64,000 nt of DNA from Pedobacter soli (GTDB lineage Bacteria; Bacteroidota; Bacteroidia; Sphingobacteriales; Sphingobacteriaceae). Below, in pieces: positions 25,566 through 34,748 of the stretch (the first letter of the stretch is position 1; every line of letters begins with the position of its first letter). The stretch is from NCBI RefSeq assembly GCF_900101435.1, contig NZ_FMZH01000001.1, positions 682,001-746,000 on the forward strand, read 5' to 3'. The notes beneath the pieces are model-generated. The model was not told the origin of the DNA, ran no database searches, and saw only the letters and a list, made by a program, of their open reading frames with translations. The position numbers and the translations under genes are program-made.

Positions 25566-26783
25566 CTAGTCTAAATGCTGTACGGCAGTAATTGTACCCC
25601 CTTCAACTTTTAAACCTTGTTTCGCAGTAGCACTGGCTGCATCAACTTTATAGATATAGCCAATTCCACTGGTTAAGTTTACGCCATAATAAGCTGTTTT
25701 ACCATCTTTTGGCGTGTAATTATTGGTCGTAATGCTTTTAACATCAGCCGGCAGGCCTGTTACCTTCTTTATTGTTTTATCTACAACATTTACAATTGCC
25801 AGTTCGATACCGGAAGTATAAGCACCTTTAGCAGCAATAGGCTGTACCTGGGCTACAAAGTTATTGGCACCTAAGTAAATCCAGTTGGTGATATAATATC
25901 CTGGCAATGCCGTTTCAAAATTAAAGAAATAAGTAAGATCGAATTCAGTTGCGCCTGATTTAATCCTTGTAATTGCCGATGGCTTTGTCGATGTAAATTT
26001 TGTTTCGTCTCTTGCTACAGATGAAGAGAAGGCATAAGTATCGCCGTTTTCAACAACACCTAAGCCATTGGTAAAGTAACGGCCTATAAAACTTGTTCTG
26101 TTATCTTTAATGGTTTTTTCTAACTGCATGCCCGGGTATGAGTAAACTGCAATCCATGCTTCGTCAGGGTAACTGGTTGCAAAGCTCGAATTTTTAATAC
26201 TGAAAAATGGCGCATATACCTTAGTACCTACCTGTTGTAACCAGCTGAAGTGTGCAATCTCTCCATTGTTTCCGGGAGCCAATGCATCCAATGTACCTGT
26301 ACCGCTAATTAACAAACTATTGGTGTTAACCTGGTACCAGGTGGCAACGGTAGATCCTGTTGCATTGATAGTCCTGGGAAGTTTGGTTAACAAAATATCG
26401 TTATTAACCGGCGCAAATGCCTGAACGGTTTCGGTCTGGAAGTTTGACAGTTTAGTTAGCTTACCCCCCTGAATATTGTAGGTAGTAACCGCGCCCGGGT
26501 TACCCTGGCCGTACAGCATACTAAAGAATTTGTTATTGTGCGTAACATAATACCGGTAGGTTCCATCCTGTTCTACACCATTACCTGCTGTTGAGATTGT
26601 TCCAGTCTCTAAGTTACTTGCTGTTAACAAATAATCTGCCACCGCGGTTGAAGCTACAGGCGTAACGGTTAAAATATAATTACCCGGGTTTTCTGCTACC
26701 GGATCATCGCTTTTTTTAGCGCAGGAAACAATTGTTGTTGCTAATGCCAATGCAGCAATAGCTTTTGTAAAATGTACTTTCAT
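25566..26783 (-). CDS. DUF4374 lipoprotein of the iron-uptake operon
   Basis: 405-residue lipoprotein (signal peptide, lipobox TIVSC near residue 21) with the beta-rich body typical of DUF4374 proteins: a seven-bladed-like repeat of hydrophobic strands with many Thr/Asn turns. DUF4374 genes regularly sit beside TonB-dependent siderophore receptors and PepSY proteins in Bacteroidota; a surface or periplasmic ligand-binding role is supposed but not proven. The start codon is one base after the receptor's stop, so the two are co-translated. A strong terminator follows. Confidence 0.85.
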   Translation of the reverse strand: MKVHFTKAIAALALATTIVSCAKKSDDPVAENPGNYILTVTPVASTAVADYLLTASNLETGTISTAGNGVEQDGTYRYYVTHNNKFFSMLYGQGNPGAVTTYNIQGGKLTKLSNFQTETVQAFAPVNNDILLTKLPRTINATGSTVATWYQVNTNSLLISGTGTLDALAPGNNGEIAHFSWLQQVGTKVYAPFFSIKNSSFATSYPDEAWIAVYSYPGMQLEKTIKDNRTSFIGRYFTNGLGVVENGDTYAFSSSVARDETKFTSTKPSAITRIKSGATEFDLTYFFNFETALPGYYITNWIYLGANNFVAQVQPIAAKGAYTSGIELAIVNVVDKTIKKVTGLPADVKSITTNNYTPKDGKTAYYGVNLTSGIGYIYKVDAASATAKQGLKVEGGTITAVQHLD

Positions 26784-26784
26784 G

Positions 26785-29121
26785 TTAATTACGGTTTTTA
26801 TTAAAGAAATATCTGATGTTTAAGTAGAATGCTCTGCTGGGTTTTTGTAGGCTAAAATTGTCGTAAAGGAAGGCATCGGTAATGTTTTTGGCTTCCAAAC
26901 CAATGTTGTAGCGGCCATTGGCCATGCTGTAAACGGCATTTACATCGTGTGCCCATTGTTGTGGGATGTTATACTTTTGCTGCCCTAAACTTGGCCAATA
27001 CAGGTAGAATTCGTGTACGTAGAGCAGATTGTAGCCAATATTTAAGCTATTGCCTTTTTTACCCAGATCTTTTAATGTTACCGATACATCGGCATTACCA
27101 AAAAGGTATGGGATGTTTGGCATCTGATCGAGATAAAGCGGACTCACCCCGGTATAACCGGCTTCTACCTTTTGCATGTTCTGCAAATACTGGTATGTTG
27201 TAGTGATACCAGCATTAAGCCAGTTTTTATAAGAGTACCTTATTTCGGCATCTCCGCCGTAGGTACGTACCCCATCCCTGTTATCGGGTACATATTTACT
27301 TTGGTTGCTGTTTAAGCGGGTGTAAATAAAATCGTTTGCATAACGGTAAATTCCATTTGCGTTAATGCCGAAACGGTGAATTTTATTGATGGCAAAATCA
27401 TAGCTAAAACCTAAGTTAAAGTTGTCGCTTTGCTCTGGTTTAAGGTTTGGATTACCTTCCTGATTAACCAGATCGCCAAAAATATCGTTTGCTTCAGGCA
27501 TTCTGTTTGCCAGTTCGTATGATGCCTTAACCTGGAAATTTCTGTTAAAGAAATAAGTTAAAGCCGTTCCATAGCCAATTTTCTCTATAGGTGGCTGGTT
27601 AATGCCGGTGTTAGTGGTTACGATATTCTGATAAATATATTTTCCGAATGCCGTAGCACTGAATTTATCCCTGATGGCGTAACTGTATCCTAAACCAAGA
27701 ATATTTTTATTGGTTCTTTTAGGAGCTTCGTCGGCAGTATTCAATGGCCTCAACTCATCATAGCCTTTTCTGTTGAAAAGGTTTAACACATTACTTAAGG
27801 CCAGGCTATGGCGTTCAGAGATGGCATAATTTGCTGTGGCCGTTACCAAACCATTATTATTCTGGTAGTTGTACAATGATCTCGAACTCTCTCCATTTGT
27901 GCCGATGGGTTTAAAATTTCCGTACCAATCGAAGCGGCCATTCAGGGTATCAATCCGTTTCTCGCGGCCAAGGTTGTAATTGGCGTTTAAGGTAAGGTCA
28001 AGACCTTTGATAAGATTAGCTTTACGGTATTTTAAACTTGGCATAATGATGTTTCCCCTGGTATGAAAACCGCCATAAACGGCCACCATTCTTGCGGCTG
28101 TTTGTATTTCCTTATAATTCTGGCCCAGAGTAATACCTAATAAAAGCTTGTCGGCGTATGATTTATTCACTACGCCAACATTCGTAATAAGGGTTTCGTT
28201 GTGATAGGTATCGTGGAAACGGTTTACCATTGCATCTACTGCATAGGCTCCGGTATTGATATCTGCAGCATCGACTTTAACCTTGTAGTTGTTATCTGAA
28301 TAATTCTGAAAAGCATTTAGCTGTATGGTAAACCCACTTTTGGTTGTTGTACCAAGATTCAAAACGGTTCTGTGGGTATTAAATGAACCAAAAGCATATG
28401 AAGCATCCAGGTAGCTTCCGGCACGTTCTGCTGTAACAATGTTGATGGCACCGCCTAAAGCATCAGATCCAAGCCACATGGGTACTACTCCTTTGTAAAC
28501 TTCAATTCTATCGGCAAGGTTTACAGGGATGTTATTGATCTGAAAAGAAGATCCAAAATTATCCATCGGTATTCCATCAATAAAATACCTTATCCGGTTA
28601 CCCGAAAAACCATTTAGCGACAGGTTGAAATTAGAACCTACACCTCCCGATTCGCGAACCCTTACCCCCGAAACACGGTCTAAAGCGCTTGAAATATCGA
28701 GTGTACTGTTGTACAACTTTTTAGCATCAATAGCGGTTACGTTAAACGCCTGCCTGTTGGTTTCTTCAGCCTTGGTTCTGCCGTAAACCTGTACAGTTTC
28801 CATTTGCTGTGCATCGGTAAGGATCTTAGCATCAAGGGTACTTTGTTCACCATTTTGGACCGATATGGTTTTCTCCAATGTTTTCAAGCCAACACCACTG
28901 AAAAGGATGGTATGTTTTCCTACGGGAACCTTTGCGATGATATAGTTCCCGTCATTTTCAGAAAGGGTAAAAAGCTTGCTGTTTTTAATCTTAACTGCGA
29001 TTCCGGGCAAGGGTTTGCCAGCTTCATCGACGATGGTTCCACCCAGGGAACCCGTTTGGGCATAAGCCGTTGAGCAAAGAATAATAAATATTCCGATCAA
29101 CAAATTTTTCTTAATTTGCAT
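26785..29121 (-). CDS. TonB-dependent outer-membrane receptor (siderophore type)
   Basis: 778-residue receptor. A signal peptide (to about residue 21) is followed by a carboxypeptidase-regulatory-like beta-sandwich (GSLGGTIVDEAGKPLPGIAV, 23-105), a plug domain (about 120-230, including RIEVYKGVVPMWLGSDALGGAINIVT) and a 22-strand barrel (to the C-terminus, ending in NIRYFFNKNRN). Energised by TonB-ExbBD, it would import a ferric-siderophore or similar ligand. It lies between the PepSY gene and the DUF4374 gene, which supports iron acquisition. The specific ligand is unknown, and no Fur site was identified. Confidence 0.93.
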   Translation of the reverse strand: MQIKKNLLIGIFIILCSTAYAQTGSLGGTIVDEAGKPLPGIAVKIKNSKLFTLSENDGNYIIAKVPVGKHTILFSGVGLKTLEKTISVQNGEQSTLDAKILTDAQQMETVQVYGRTKAEETNRQAFNVTAIDAKKLYNSTLDISSALDRVSGVRVRESGGVGSNFNLSLNGFSGNRIRYFIDGIPMDNFGSSFQINNIPVNLADRIEVYKGVVPMWLGSDALGGAINIVTAERAGSYLDASYAFGSFNTHRTVLNLGTTTKSGFTIQLNAFQNYSDNNYKVKVDAADINTGAYAVDAMVNRFHDTYHNETLITNVGVVNKSYADKLLLGITLGQNYKEIQTAARMVAVYGGFHTRGNIIMPSLKYRKANLIKGLDLTLNANYNLGREKRIDTLNGRFDWYGNFKPIGTNGESSRSLYNYQNNNGLVTATANYAISERHSLALSNVLNLFNRKGYDELRPLNTADEAPKRTNKNILGLGYSYAIRDKFSATAFGKYIYQNIVTTNTGINQPPIEKIGYGTALTYFFNRNFQVKASYELANRMPEANDIFGDLVNQEGNPNLKPEQSDNFNLGFSYDFAINKIHRFGINANGIYRYANDFIYTRLNSNQSKYVPDNRDGVRTYGGDAEIRYSYKNWLNAGITTTYQYLQNMQKVEAGYTGVSPLYLDQMPNIPYLFGNADVSVTLKDLGKKGNSLNIGYNLLYVHEFYLYWPSLGQQKYNIPQQWAHDVNAVYSMANGRYNIGLEAKNITDAFLYDNFSLQKPSRAFYLNIRYFFNKNRN

Positions 29122-29170
29122 TACTTTTAATTGACGTTAGAAGTTTGTTTGCGCAAAAGCAAATGATTAG

Positions 29171-29198
29171 CCGGATGGTGGCAGCCATCCGGTTTTTT
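29171..29198 (+). terminator. Hairpin with T-tract upstream of the receptor gene
   Basis: Perfect 8-bp stem CCGGATGG/CCATCCGG around a 6-base loop, then six Ts on the plus strand. The operon runs the other way, so in the mRNA the hairpin falls about 50 bases before the receptor start codon. It could be a leader structure or an antisense terminator. Confidence 0.45.
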
Positions 29199-29301
29199 AT
29201 TGGTATTGCTACCTCAAATCAGCTTTGCGCCTATTTATTTCTGGGTACTTAAAATGCGGTTGTTTATTTTTTCATATTCCAGTTGGTCTTTTATTTTGAG
29301 G

Positions 29302-30948
29302 TTAAGCTTTTATTGTTTTTAACTTTTCGTGTTGCTTCATTTTAACCAGTACAACTATTGCCAGCACACCTAAAATCAGGAACAGCAAATCAATAAACAG
29401 GATTTCAAATTTGCCCTGGTTAAAGGTATTCCAGAACCAGTTATTGCGCTTTATCCCATCAGCTAATGGCAATATGATACAGGATAATGCAGAAAGGATG
29501 AGCGTTTGTTGGTTGGTTATCTTTAAATCTTTCCTGATGATAAAATAAACCGCAAGTATTAACCAGCTATAAAAATACAGGTGAAAAATATCGCTCTGGC
29601 CAGGTTTTTCCATGAAAAGCAACCCCGTCATGGTGAAAGCGGTAACCGGTAACATACTCAGGCATGAAGCCATGAAAATATTGGCAGTCCAGAAATTAAA
29701 AACCCGCTTCTTTTTGGGAATGTTATTTTTATCCCTGGCTACCAGCCATATTAAAATACCTGATATGATTACCAGACAACCCATAATACCCAATACAAAA
29801 AATATTAAGCGAAGTGGTTTCCCGCCAAAATCACCGAAGTGAAGGTGGTAAATCATGCTCCTCACCTTATCTACATAGGTAGAACTTTTAACCGGTGAAA
29901 TTTCTTTTAATACCTTTTGGTCGTTTACCCGATACAGGATTTTTCCGGTACCCGAAAAACGCTCTTGCGCATGGGGTTTGGCCGTGAGGATAACATGCAT
30001 GTTCGAATCGCCATAGTTTTTGATTTGTAACGAAGCAATCCTGCTATGGGGCCATTTTTTCTCTGCCCGGGCAACAAAATCATTAACGCTGAATTTAGTT
30101 TGCAAAGGCTTATAGCTGTAAACAAATTTGGTGGTATCGCTATACTCCAGGTCCTGGTATATTGCGGCACTGTTTCCTTTATATAAATATTTGGTATAAG
30201 GCCCTATTAAAAATACGTTTGCAATTAATACCACTCCGGTTACTGCAAATACAAGCTGAAAAGGAAAGCCTATCACCCCTATTGCCGTGTGTAAATCTGT
30301 CCACAAGGTTTTCCATTTAGACCATGGCCTGAAAGTGAAAAAGTTTGAAAATAGTTTATCCCAATGCAACATTAAACCTGTTATGAGTGCAAACAGGAAA
30401 AGAAATGAGACCACACCGGCTAACAGGTAACCAAAAGGCGCGCCAAGGTGTATTGGCACAACATTTAACTGTGCCAGAAAATGTAAACGATAGAGAAATT
30501 CTCCCATGTCGTACGCATCGGCATAATTACCTGATTTTTGTTGGGCAAAATCATAATTAAAATACATGGAATCCTCATCGCCTCCTCTTCCGCGTCCGCC
30601 ACGTTTTTTTGGAGCAGCCGCAGGCCTGGCTTTGGGTTTCTTTTTTAAGGTTGTATCATTTGAAGCGCTCATGCTAACGTAAGCGCCCATATCGTGTCTC
30701 TGCAGGAAAAAATCGAAATCGCGGCCCAGCAGCTTATTTTTTTGAGCGAGTGAATCGATAATATGATCGAAATCTCTGGTTACCGTTTTCCGGCTCTGGG
30801 TATAAGATGTATTTTTTTGCCAGGCACTGATCTCTTCCTTAAAGAAAGAAAATGAGCCGGCAAAGAAAATGACGTAAAGCACTGCACAAATGATTATGCC
30901 GCTAATGGTATGTGTATGGAAATATATATTGTATTTTCTGTTATCCAT
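29302..30948 (-). CDS. PepSY-domain membrane protein (iron uptake associated)
   Basis: 548-residue inner-membrane protein of the PepSY-associated TM family: an N-terminal membrane helix (about 15-35), a large periplasmic part with PepSY-like segments (about 270-330), a further helix pair around 180-250, and three or four C-terminal helices. Residues about 101-125 form an unusual Lys/Arg/Pro/Ala/Gly-rich linker (KARPAAAPKKRGGRGRGG). Homologues are thought to reduce ferric siderophores at the inner membrane or to aid their release. It lies 1 base from the small upstream gene and precedes the receptor on the same strand. Confidence 0.88.
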   Translation of the reverse strand: MDNRKYNIYFHTHTISGIIICAVLYVIFFAGSFSFFKEEISAWQKNTSYTQSRKTVTRDFDHIIDSLAQKNKLLGRDFDFFLQRHDMGAYVSMSASNDTTLKKKPKARPAAAPKKRGGRGRGGDEDSMYFNYDFAQQKSGNYADAYDMGEFLYRLHFLAQLNVVPIHLGAPFGYLLAGVVSFLFLFALITGLMLHWDKLFSNFFTFRPWSKWKTLWTDLHTAIGVIGFPFQLVFAVTGVVLIANVFLIGPYTKYLYKGNSAAIYQDLEYSDTTKFVYSYKPLQTKFSVNDFVARAEKKWPHSRIASLQIKNYGDSNMHVILTAKPHAQERFSGTGKILYRVNDQKVLKEISPVKSSTYVDKVRSMIYHLHFGDFGGKPLRLIFFVLGIMGCLVIISGILIWLVARDKNNIPKKKRVFNFWTANIFMASCLSMLPVTAFTMTGLLFMEKPGQSDIFHLYFYSWLILAVYFIIRKDLKITNQQTLILSALSCIILPLADGIKRNNWFWNTFNQGKFEILFIDLLFLILGVLAIVVLVKMKQHEKLKTIKA

Positions 30949-30949
30949 T

Positions 30950-31228
30950 TTATACGATTAAATAGGCACCTGAAAAAATGAGCGTTAATGCCAGGTAAAT
31001 ACCGGCCACTTTCCATACCTGCTTTCCTAAAAAAGCAACGAGCAATAAGGTTGCCCATAATATATAACCGGTAATGAAAGAAGTAGCTACCACATTTTCT
31101 TTCGGAAAAGCTTTGCATAGCAATAAATGGAAGGTAAACATAACCAGGTAGCCACCAATGGTTCCGGTGAGGATCTTTGCGAGCCTAAGCCATGGAGATT
31201 TGGTGAGGTGTTTCTTGTTTGCAGGCAT
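30950..31228 (-). CDS. Small membrane protein of the iron-uptake operon (DUF3649-like)
   Basis: 92-residue protein with three hydrophobic helices (about 20-37, 45-62 and 68-88). Position and size resemble the DUF3649 proteins found next to PepSY genes in siderophore operons of other bacteria. The stop of this gene is 1 bp before the PepSY start. The assignment rests mainly on context. Confidence 0.6.
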   Translation of the reverse strand: MPANKKHLTKSPWLRLAKILTGTIGGYLVMFTFHLLLCKAFPKENVVATSFITGYILWATLLLVAFLGKQVWKVAGIYLALTLIFSGAYLIV

Positions 31229-31234
31229 AAATAA

Positions 31235-31564
31235 TTAAATAAAGATTTCTAATAACAAAACTGCGGCATACAGCGCCGAAAGACCTATTACACCGATATA
31301 TCGGAAAGGTTGGAGCACAACTACTAAACTGCCTGTTGCCATTACGGCGACAACTACAGCTACACTGCCACTTACCCAGCCCATACCTGATATGATTAAT
31401 GCACTGCCAATACTGAATAAAATTGCAGCAGCTAAGCGGAATTGCCTGGGTTTGGCTACAATTGTCTTCACAAAAACAAGAGAACTGGCTTGCTTATACT
31501 GCTTAGAGGTCAGATACAAAATTTCAAAAGCAAGAAGCAACATTAAACAGGCTGTACTTATCAT
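31235..31564 (-). CDS. Small membrane protein of the iron-uptake operon (DUF3325-like)
   Basis: 109-residue, very hydrophobic protein with three or four membrane helices and a short basic loop (TIVAKPRQFRL). It is the first gene of the five-gene minus-strand unit, 6 bp from the next one. DUF3325 proteins occupy the equivalent place in proteobacterial siderophore operons; similarity here is inferred from size, hydropathy and context. Confidence 0.55.
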   Translation of the reverse strand: MISTACLMLLLAFEILYLTSKQYKQASSLVFVKTIVAKPRQFRLAAAILFSIGSALIISGMGWVSGSVAVVVAVMATGSLVVVLQPFRYIGVIGLSALYAAVLLLEIFI

Positions 31565-32000
31565 AATTCAGTTTGGTTTCCGGTGGATACTTTTAGATTG
31601 TTACCCTAAAAATTTGTGCAAATATAGTGGCCAAAATTCAGTTTGACAATACTATTTAGAATTAATTTAAATAAAAAGAAGCAACAATTTGCTATGCTAT
31701 TGCAAATCATACTGTTAGTGTAAGGTTAATTTTGGTATTTCGCCAACTTCTTTAACCGATTGCGAAAGCTAATGCTGTTTGAGTTAAAAACCTTTTTCGC
31801 AAATTATAGTTAATAAGCTAACCAGTCGGCACTAAAATATTGCTGATGCTTGTCAAAAGGCTTTATTGTCAGGCTGTTTGGTACAGATGATATTTAAGGA
31901 TAGAAAATAACATTGCAGATTAACGTACTTGATTTCGTTAGAAAAAGAACATTTATGGTATTTTTATCGCTAAAATCCTAATTTGCCAGAAAAGGAGACC
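31565..32000. promoter_or_regulatory. Divergent intergenic region between the iron operon and nhaA
   Basis: About 435 bp with no gene; it must carry the promoters for both units. Just before nhaA, AAAGGAGA at 31991-31998 is a strong Shine-Dalgarno sequence with only 2 bases to the ATG, unusual in a group where such sites are mostly weak. It supports the ATG at 32001 over the in-frame TTG at 31983. No recognisable Fur box was found. Confidence 0.5.
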
Positions 32001-33323
32001 ATGATTAAAAATCTACCCAAAACCCCCATCGAAAAAATTATTGCACCGGTTAGTCGTTTCGTACACCTGGAGTATACCAGCGGTATTGTACTGCTGATCA
32101 GTGTGGTTGTTGCAATAATATGGGCGAACTCGGCTTTTGGCGAATCGTATCACCACTTGTGGGAAACGCATTTTAAGGTTGGTCTGGGACAACATGTGCT
32201 GGATAAACCTTTACACATCTGGATCAATGATGGTTTGATGGCGCTTTTTTTCTTTGTAATCGGACTTGAACTCAAGCGTGAATTTATGGAAGGCGAACTC
32301 TCTACCTTTTCAAAGGCCATACTGCCAATGACAGCGGCACTGGGCGGTATGCTTGTTCCGGCGGGGATTTATGTATTGTTTAATTTGGGTAGTAATGCAC
32401 AGCATGGGTGGGGCATTCCGATGGCTACTGATATTGCCTTTGCTTTAGCTCTTCTTTCCATGGCAGGCAAGCATATCCCTGCTTCGATTAAAGTCTTTCT
32501 TTCGGCACTTGCCGTTGCCGATGATTTGGGTGCGGTACTGGTGATTGCTTTTTTTTATACCGGTTCTGTTAATTTTATTGCCCTGGGCATTGCAGGTTTG
32601 TTTTTGTTGCTACTCGTTATCGGAAATGCTATGGGGATACGCAACAGTGCATTTTATTTAATTGTTGGTATAGTTGTTTGGATCGGTTTTCTGCTTTCGG
32701 GGGTACATGCTACCCTTGCCGGGGTATTGGTTGCATTCACCATTCCGGCCAGGACCAGGATCGATGAACATGTTTATTCCAGTGCGCTCCGCCGTTTGAG
32801 TGATGATTTTGACAGGGAGATTCCAAATAACAGTTCGCTCACCACACCTGGCCAGCATCGAACCATCCGCCAGGTAAAAGATCTGAGCACCGCAGCAGAA
32901 ACACCGCTTCAAAAAATTGAACATGCGCTTCATCCTTACGTTGCTTTTTTGATCATGCCCCTTTTTGCACTGGCCAATTCAGGGATTATGATCGGCGCCG
33001 ATTTCTTTTCTGCCATAGTTAATCCAGTATCGGCAGGTGTAATTGTTGGCCTCGTTGTGGGTAAGTTTACAGGGATCATGCTTTTCTGTTATATGATGGT
33101 AAAGCTGGGTTTTGCCGGTTTGCCGGAAGGTGCCACATGGAGGCAAATGACGGGTATTTCCTTGCTGGCCGGTATTGGTTTCACCATGTCGCTCTTTATC
33201 AGCGGACTTGCCTTTCCGGATCCTCATTTGGCAGATCAGGCTAAATATGGTATTCTGATTGCCTCAGTTACGGCCGGCTTACTGGGCACGCTGGTATTAA
33301 AATCGACAGTAAATAAAGGATAA
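32001..33323 (+). CDS. nhaA: Na+/H+ antiporter NhaA
   Basis: 440-residue inner-membrane antiporter. Diagnostic NhaA stretches are present: WINDGLMALFFFVIGLELKREF, GWGIPMATDIAFALALL, and the ion-binding aspartate pair in LAVADDLGAVLVIA. The C-terminal half has WIGFLLSGVHATLAGV and LAGIGFTMSLFISGLAF. It exchanges Na+ (or Li+) for protons and takes part in pH and sodium homeostasis. It appears monocistronic. Compared with the E. coli protein (about 388 residues) there is an extra hydrophilic insert around residues 255-300. Confidence 0.97.
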   Translation: MIKNLPKTPIEKIIAPVSRFVHLEYTSGIVLLISVVVAIIWANSAFGESYHHLWETHFKVGLGQHVLDKPLHIWINDGLMALFFFVIGLELKREFMEGELSTFSKAILPMTAALGGMLVPAGIYVLFNLGSNAQHGWGIPMATDIAFALALLSMAGKHIPASIKVFLSALAVADDLGAVLVIAFFYTGSVNFIALGIAGLFLLLLVIGNAMGIRNSAFYLIVGIVVWIGFLLSGVHATLAGVLVAFTIPARTRIDEHVYSSALRRLSDDFDREIPNNSSLTTPGQHRTIRQVKDLSTAAETPLQKIEHALHPYVAFLIMPLFALANSGIMIGADFFSAIVNPVSAGVIVGLVVGKFTGIMLFCYMMVKLGFAGLPEGATWRQMTGISLLAGIGFTMSLFISGLAFPDPHLADQAKYGILIASVTAGLLGTLVLKSTVNKG

Positions 33324-33665
33324 AAATTAAAGCCGGGATGAATGATGAAAGTTAAAAAATCAGGTTTTAGGCGGTTTCTTTATCCACAGTTTTAACCTGG
33401 ATAGTGGCCCCGATAAAGGCCAACAGCGTTTTTGTAGGGCCAGGTCTCTGGATTCTTATTTTTGCAATTTTTATGGCGTCTCTCGGACTGAATCTAAAAT
33501 GCTACAGCTGTGAACAGAAATTCGAATATAAATATATCACAATATTGAGATTTTTTATATACTTGCAGCTTTCTTTAAATATTGCCTGATAGGTATCCTG
33601 TTTTCAGGATTGGATATTATTGTCGATTATAAATAAGCTAAATTAACACAATCAAACAAAACTTT
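33324..33665. other. Non-coding gap after nhaA
   Basis: About 340 bp. An open frame starting with GTG at 33404 encodes a hydrophobic stretch, but composition and lack of a matching neighbour make it doubtful. No terminator with a T-tract is clear. Confidence 0.35.
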
Positions 33666-33905
33666 ATGACAACGGAGCAGACAGCACTTAAAAAACTGAT
33701 AAAACAGCGTGATCTCTTTAAAGGATTACTTATTGGAGCGTGTATCCTGTGGCCAATAATTCTGAGCGCGGCGGTATATTTTTACTACAAAAAAAACAAT
33801 ACAGCACTGTTTATTCCGGTATGCACGATGGTTGCTATTTTCCTTCCGGTCTATTTGCGGCTAAATGCTTTGAATGCTGAGGTAAAATCGAGGCAGCAAG
33901 GCTGA
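33666..33905 (+). CDS. Small two-helix membrane protein, hypothetical
   Basis: 79-residue protein: a charged N-terminus (TTEQTALKKLIKQRDLFK), two hydrophobic helices (about 21-41 and 48-63) and a polar tail. The ATG at 33666 gives a positive-inside hairpin. Family not recognised. A perfect stem-loop starts 13 bp after its stop. Confidence 0.65.
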   Translation: MTTEQTALKKLIKQRDLFKGLLIGACILWPIILSAAVYFYYKKNNTALFIPVCTMVAIFLPVYLRLNALNAEVKSRQQG

Positions 33906-33918
33906 TCTACAGGGAATA

Positions 33919-33951
33919 AATGATACTGCAGACAGTGATAGCAGTATCATT
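33919..33951. repeat. 11-bp inverted repeat (stem-loop)
   Basis: AATGATACTGC and GCAGTATCATT flank an 11-base loop. The position just after the 79-residue gene suggests a 3'-end structure; there is no T-tract. Confidence 0.6.
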
Positions 33952-34040
33952 AAGCAGTTTACAGACAATTTTGTCAACCACCCAAAAAACGCAACGGATT
34001 GGCAATTAAAACTTTTTATGTTATAAATGGTTAACATGAT

Positions 34041-34142
34041 ATGGAAAGTTTAGATTCATTCGAAAAATTGCTGATAGTAATGTTCCTTACAATTTTAATC
34101 ATGGGCAGTATTGCAGGATTTGGACTTTACATGGTGCTTTAA
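34041..34142 (+). CDS. 33-residue single-helix membrane protein
   Basis: A short gene with a clear ATG at 34041 and TAA at 34140-34142. The product has a polar, acidic start (MESLDSFEKL) followed by one long hydrophobic helix (LIVMFLTILIMGSIAGFGLY). The pattern, a complete membrane anchor without stray charges, is unlikely by chance. Function unknown; it could be a regulatory or complex-associated small protein, or possibly a type I toxin-like peptide. Confidence 0.45.
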   Translation: MESLDSFEKLLIVMFLTILIMGSIAGFGLYMVL

Positions 34143-34313
34143 TCAGATCAAAAAGTTTATCAGTTTGTGTTACAGCATTGCAAGGTAAAAATTATTTGCT
34201 TTGTGATATTCAGCTCAGCGTATCTATCTGCATACAACCTATTTGGTTATCCTATATTGGGGCAGAAACAATATCAGGCCTGTATCGGCCCATTTGGTTT
34301 AACAATTCAAGAA

Positions 34314-34748
34314 CTAGCCAACTGCCCAGCCATCAAAAGGTTTTACCGTAGCACAATTAGGCCCTCCATCTTTACCAGTACCGGGAACTTGAGTATACAG
34401 TACAGATTTAGTATCGCTCGTTAACTGATCGAGCATTTCCCAACTGATACCAGTTAATGGTATTTTCAAACGTCTGCTCCATGAGGTATTCGTTTGTCCT
34501 GCATAAGTGCCAATGCCTATATAGATAAATTTTCCATTTGCCGGTCCCTGAACAAACGCCCCTGAAAGGCGTGGGAATGCATCAACACCACGTGTTCCTT
34601 TCGCAATTAAAGAAAAGCTAAAACTGATATCACCAGAAGACACATTTTGTTTCTGAACAGATTCGTAGATATTGCCTGAACCTTTCTGCAAAGCGAAATC
34701 TACTCCAGGAGTAGGCTTTATTAAAGTAATCTTTAATGGTAACTCCAT
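34314..34748 (-). CDS. DUF5990 family protein
   Basis: 144-residue protein matching the DUF5990 pattern: LPLKITLIKPTPGVDFALQKG at the start, then RLSGAFVQGPANGKFIYI and TGKDGGPNCATVKPFDGW near the end. The family is small, beta-rich and of unknown role. It is the last clearly chromosomal gene before the accessory region on the right. Confidence 0.8.
   Translation of the reverse strand: MELPLKITLIKPTPGVDFALQKGSGNIYESVQKQNVSSGDISFSFSLIAKGTRGVDAFPRLSGAFVQGPANGKFIYIGIGTYAGQTNTSWSRRLKIPLTGISWEMLDQLTSDTKSVLYTQVPGTGKDGGPNCATVKPFDGWAVG

Noticed and set aside
33404..33589. 60-codon plus-strand frame after nhaA with a hydrophobic stretch
   Set aside because: GTG start, no recognised similarity, and the second half looks like random AT-rich translation.
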